Below are positions 5,344 through 6,834 of a stretch of 6,834 nt of DNA, in pieces. The notes beneath the pieces are model-generated. The model saw nothing but the letters and a program-made list of their open reading frames with translations, made no database searches and had not been told where the DNA came from. The translations under genes and the position numbers were made by a program. The number at the start of each line of letters is the position of its first letter. The first letter of the stretch is position 1. Source of the DNA: Desulfobacterales bacterium (GTDB lineage: Bacteria; Desulfobacterota; Desulfobacteria; Desulfobacterales; C00003060); contig DAOVOU010000116.1 of assembly GCA_030629475.1 (NCBI GenBank), positions 1 to 6,834 of the forward strand, read 5' to 3'.

Positions 5344-5877
5344 TTACTTATCTACGGACGTCCCCCGGACGTCTCTATCTACGGATGTCCCCCGGACGTC
5401 TCCAGAGGATAGTTGCTCCAAAAACTGGGCGAAGGCAACAAGGTCCTGTCGAGCTTGATCATAGGCATCAGGAAGTTTCTCAACAAGATTCTTGACCCTT
5501 TCCGGAATCAGGTTAAAGGAATATATGTTTCGTATTCTATGCCTGAAACGCATGAATTCATCGAGGAGTTTCCTGGCGTTACTGGAGAGTAAAGCGGGAC
5601 GAACACCGTCGATTTCCTTACACATCTGATCGAGCAGCTCTTTATGCCAACTCTCCCCTCCTGGGAGATGATCGTCTATGGTATCAGCAACCGACTCGAA
5701 AATCCTTTCAAGTCCAGTATAAAAGCCGTGAAGGTCGTAGGCCACTGCTTTCAAATACGCATCGTGTCCAGTGCGAACAAACTCACTCCAGTCACGTTGA
5801 ACATGAGAAACGATTGTGCCAATCTGACGCAACTCATCACGGATCCTCTGGGCCTCTTTCAAGGCTTCTCCCTTCAC
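5344..5877 (-). CDS. HepT-like toxin (HEPN-type ribonuclease)
   Basis: I chose GTG 5877: it overlaps the stop of the upstream nucleotidyltransferase as GTGA, with AGGAG seven bases before it. The 177-residue product is all-helical. It carries FRHRIRNIYSFNL (111-123), the HepT-like variant of the HEPN RxxxxH/RN motif, with R112, H113, R116, N117 and Y119. In characterised MntA-HepT systems the antitoxin AMPylates the Tyr of the equivalent motif and silences the RNase. The fold seems to end near residue 157 (FLEQLSS). The last ~19 residues (GDVRGTSVDRDVRGTSVDK) are translated from a 27-bp tandem DNA repeat and look like a read-through extension. HepT-like proteins of this class usually have about 110-160 residues. 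The catalytic His of classic RX4-6H is not obvious, so activity is likely but not certain. Confidence 0.85.
   Translation of the reverse strand: MKGEALKEAQRIRDELRQIGTIVSHVQRDWSEFVRTGHDAYLKAVAYDLHGFYTGLERIFESVADTIDDHLPGGESWHKELLDQMCKEIDGVRPALLSSNARKLLDEFMRFRHRIRNIYSFNLIPERVKNLVEKLPDAYDQARQDLVAFAQFLEQLSSGDVRGTSVDRDVRGTSVDK
5349..5402. repeat. 27-bp tandem, REP-like repeat in the HepT 3' end
   Basis: Two 27-bp units (5349-5375 and 5376-5402) differ at one base. Each holds ggacgtcc or ggatgtcc, then ccc and ggacgtct, so it is rich in GACGTC-type palindromes. It encodes the DVRGTSVD repeats at the toxin C-terminus, and the stop follows at once. The GGGGACGTCC word resembles REP sequences tied to Y1 transposases. 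Confidence 0.8.
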
Positions 5878-6272
5878 AGTTCCACTCCTTCCTCTTGTAT
5901 CTGTTTCAGTAGTTCCGGGGAACACTCTCTTGAGTCAACCAGATCCACCTTGAATCCAGATGCCATCGCCTCCACAGCCGCTTCTGCCCGAAAGAATGCC
6001 TCCACAGAGATGCCATCTACGCAAAGATCTATGTCGGACCGGGGGGTGAACCATACTTTGTGTGCAAGCGACCCAAACACCAACACACGCGTCGCTCCAA
6101 AGCGTTTCTTCAAAACCGTTGCTGCTTCACGAGCTACCTGTAGGGCACGATCGCGACGAACAATTAGGCCGCGGTCTCGGCCGTAACGCTCTATGGCCTG
6201 CCACGGACGGTATCTAAGTAATTCCTTACGAGGCCAACCTGCTTTTTTCAAATCTGATGCGGTCTTTGCCAT
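5874..6272 (-). CDS. MNT-domain nucleotidyltransferase antitoxin (MntA-like)
   Basis: I chose ATG 6272 (MAKTASDLKK) because AGAGGGA lies five bases upstream. The longer open frame to 6488 translates repeat-like junk (PPFLKGDPP). The 132-residue product is a minimal nucleotidyltransferase. VLVFGSLAHKVWFTPRSDIDL (64-83) has G67-S68 and the DxD metal ligands D80 and D82. The third acid is probably D110 in VDLVD. An N-terminal helix region (11-55) precedes the domain. Relatives paired with HepT transfer AMP to the toxin, in place of antitoxin by simple binding. The catalytic residues are intact here. It overlaps the HepT-like toxin gene by GTGA, so the pair is one operon. Function is inferred from family and context. 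Confidence 0.9.
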   Translation of the reverse strand: MAKTASDLKKAGWPRKELLRYRPWQAIERYGRDRGLIVRRDRALQVAREAATVLKKRFGATRVLVFGSLAHKVWFTPRSDIDLCVDGISVEAFFRAEAAVEAMASGFKVDLVDSRECSPELLKQIQEEGVEL

Positions 6273-6277
6273 GACAG

Positions 6278-6284
6278 TCCCTCT
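6278..6284 (-). promoter_or_regulatory. Ribosome binding site for the MNT antitoxin
   Basis: AGAGGGA on the minus strand lies five bases before ATG 6272. It supports that start over longer in-frame alternatives. Confidence 0.6.
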
Positions 6285-6480
6285 GTTTTTGGTCGAGTTG
6301 AACACCCCCACCCTATCTTTCAATGCTTTGAATTTAAGGGTTGGTTGGAGAAATTCCCCTAAACCTGCCCGCCATTGCCGTGTATGCCGGCATTCTAGCT
6401 CCCCTGCGAGCGAGGCGTTGGCAGGCGGGTCCCCCTTTAGGAAAGGGGGACTTTTTGTGATGGGAGAAACGAAAGAAAAT
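6285..6480. other. Non-coding leader of the MNT-HepT operon
   Basis: No gene is seen. On the minus strand I found no convincing -35/-10 pair. The hairpin at 6429-6451 lies here. Translating this segment yields the LKGDPP-like string that often comes from non-coding repeats containing tccccctttaggaaaggggga. Confidence 0.4.
6429..6451 (+). repeat. Strong hairpin, GTCCCCCTTT stem
   Basis: A perfect 10-bp stem (gtccccctt t / aaagggggac) encloses a 3-base loop and is followed by ctttttg on the plus strand. It resembles an intrinsic terminator for plus-strand transcription, but no plus-strand gene precedes it. A dispersed palindromic repeat is the likelier reading. Confidence 0.6.
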
Positions 6481-6507
6481 GGTGTCAAACCTACACATTT
6501 GACAAAA
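6481..6507 (+). repeat. Left 27-bp inverted repeat of second element
   Basis: It is complementary to 6707-6733 with one mismatch. It contains the TAG stop of the transposase remnant (6491-6493, minus strand). Confidence 0.8.
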
Positions 6508-6697
6508 GCAGTTCCTTCGCCATCTTCGTGATAAGCTTTCCGAGCTTTTTATCATTTTTATGCTTTATCCGGATTCTTCGACTCGCTTGGGTTGCCCCTG
6601 ATTCGCTCACACCAAATCGCTCTGCAATTTTCCTTAGCTTCTTACCGCTATAGCGGTGGCACAAATACAGCTTGACCTGTCGAGCCAGTTTCTCATC
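6491..6697 (-). pseudogene. Y1 transposase remnant, C-terminal DnaA-like helix-turn-helix
   Basis: The frame encodes 68 residues that start DEKLARQVKLYLCHRYSG and continue KKLRKIAERFGVSESGATQ, then ASRRIRIKHKNDKKL. This is the C-terminal helix-turn-helix found at the end of many REP-associated/IS200-like transposases (consensus-like YxSGxxLxEIGExFGVxESxVSQASRR). The frame is closed upstream by TGA (6698-6700) next to the right inverted repeat. The whole N-terminal Y1 nuclease domain is missing and there is no start codon of its own. It ends ELLLSNV-stop inside the left inverted repeat. Confidence 0.8.
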
Positions 6698-6706
6698 TCA
6701 GGCCCG

Positions 6707-6733
6707 TTTTGTCAAATGTGTAGGTCTGACACC
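6707..6733 (-). repeat. Right 27-bp inverted repeat of second element
   Basis: It matches the complement of 6481-6507 at 26 of 27 bases. Its outer edge (ctgacacc) is the start of the 18-bp tandem duplication. Confidence 0.8.
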
Positions 6734-6761
6734 TTGCTTTTCCCTGACACCTTGCTTTTCC
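6726..6761. repeat. 18-bp perfect tandem duplication
   Basis: ctgacaccttgcttttcc is repeated head to tail (6726-6743, 6744-6761). The first unit overlaps the end of the inverted repeat, so the duplication includes the element boundary. Confidence 0.85.
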
Positions 6762-6834
6762 TACGCCTCGTAGAGTTCACTCACCAACTTGTGAAACCAA
6801 GGAGGCTTCTGCAGTAAAACAAAAAACAAAATCA
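6761..6834 (-). CDS. Possible 3' end of a gene running off the window
   Basis: A minus-strand frame is open from the window edge to TAG at 6763-6761 and reads ILFFVLLQKPPWFHKLV then SELYEA-stop. It is too short to judge and could be chance. The stop shares a base with the 18-bp tandem repeat, which suggests an original end altered by the element. Confidence 0.2.
   Translation of the reverse strand, partial: ILFFVLLQKPPWFHKLVSELYEA

Larger units (their letters stand above)
6481..6733 (-). mobile_element. Second RAYT/Y1-derived element with 27-bp inverted ends
   Basis: Inverted repeats of 27 bases (6481-6507 and 6707-6733, 26 of 27 complementary) begin ggtgtcaaacctacacattt. They enclose the 3' part of a transposase gene on the minus strand. 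The unit is 253 bp and has no catalytic domain, so it is non-autonomous. Its ends differ from those of the element at 2514-2769, so it belongs to another family. Confidence 0.75.

Noticed and set aside
5349..5402. Possible CRISPR or short array
   Set aside because: There are only two directly abutting units without spacers, and they are translated as part of the HepT-like protein.
5644..6186. 180-codon plus-strand ORF opposite the MNT and HepT genes
   Set aside because: It is antisense to two genes with clear motifs, start signals and a GTGA overlap. Its translation is Ser/Thr/Arg-rich and resembles no family.
6429..6456. Intrinsic terminator
   Set aside because: The stem and T-run have the right form on the plus strand, but no plus-strand transcription unit precedes it. 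It is kept only as a hairpin repeat.
6193..6531. Plus-strand and longer minus-strand ORFs over the MNT leader (to 6488 and 6555)
   Set aside because: The translations come from repeat and hairpin sequence (LKGDPP-type string). The MNT start at 6272 has a proper RBS.
6644..6657. 14-base perfect palindrome accgctatagcggt
   Set aside because: It lies inside the helix-turn-helix remnant and encodes HRYSG. The codons explain it, so no operator role is claimed.

Overview
The window looks like a piece of a mesophilic Gram-negative chromosome, most likely a sulfate-reducer-like deltaproteobacterium (Desulfobacterota). This is an inference. It rests on a lipoprotein with a lipobox and Ser at +2, on adjacent maf and yggS remnants, and on debris of two REP-associated tyrosine transposase (RAYT, Y1/IS200-like) elements. 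There are no RNA genes and no CRISPR array. Most of the window is an accessory, repeat-rich stretch in which housekeeping genes have decayed and toxin-antitoxin (TA) modules have settled.

Layout. 1-1568 (+): a multi-span membrane protein overlaps by ATGA a small VWA-like lipoprotein, so the two form a translationally coupled pair of unknown function. 1575-2087 (-): the C-terminal three quarters of yggS (PLP homeostasis protein), without the N-terminal part that carries the PLP lysine. 2170-2502 (-): the C-terminal half of maf, cut off at the edge of a 256-bp inverted-repeat element (2514-2769). That element encloses a scrambled, internally deleted RAYT gene. 2770-3108 (+): a possible C-terminal gene fragment and a coupled 32-codon ORF, both uncertain. 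3114-3986 (-): an intact 290-residue protein that I do not recognise, with a helical-repeat-like C-terminus.

4261-4889 (-): a Phd/YefM-type antitoxin and PIN (VapC) toxin pair, with a promoter and a 13-bp tandem operator-like repeat upstream. The pair lies between two direct copies of a ~123-bp repeat (4016-4138 and 5170-5293). 5344-6272 (-): a second TA pair, an MNT-domain nucleotidyltransferase antitoxin and a HepT-like toxin. The toxin's last codons run into a 27-bp tandem, REP-like repeat. In both TA modules the toxin starts with GTG inside the antitoxin stop (GTGA overlap). 6481-6733: a second inverted-repeat element (27-bp ends, 253 bp) holding the C-terminal helix-turn-helix end of a different Y1 transposase. 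An 18-bp tandem duplication follows it.

No single well-known defence or metabolic system is present. The parts most likely to be undescribed are the membrane protein/VWA lipoprotein pair, the orphan 290-residue protein, and the repeat that brackets the Phd-PIN module. The RAYT-derived miniature elements show how this region was broken up.
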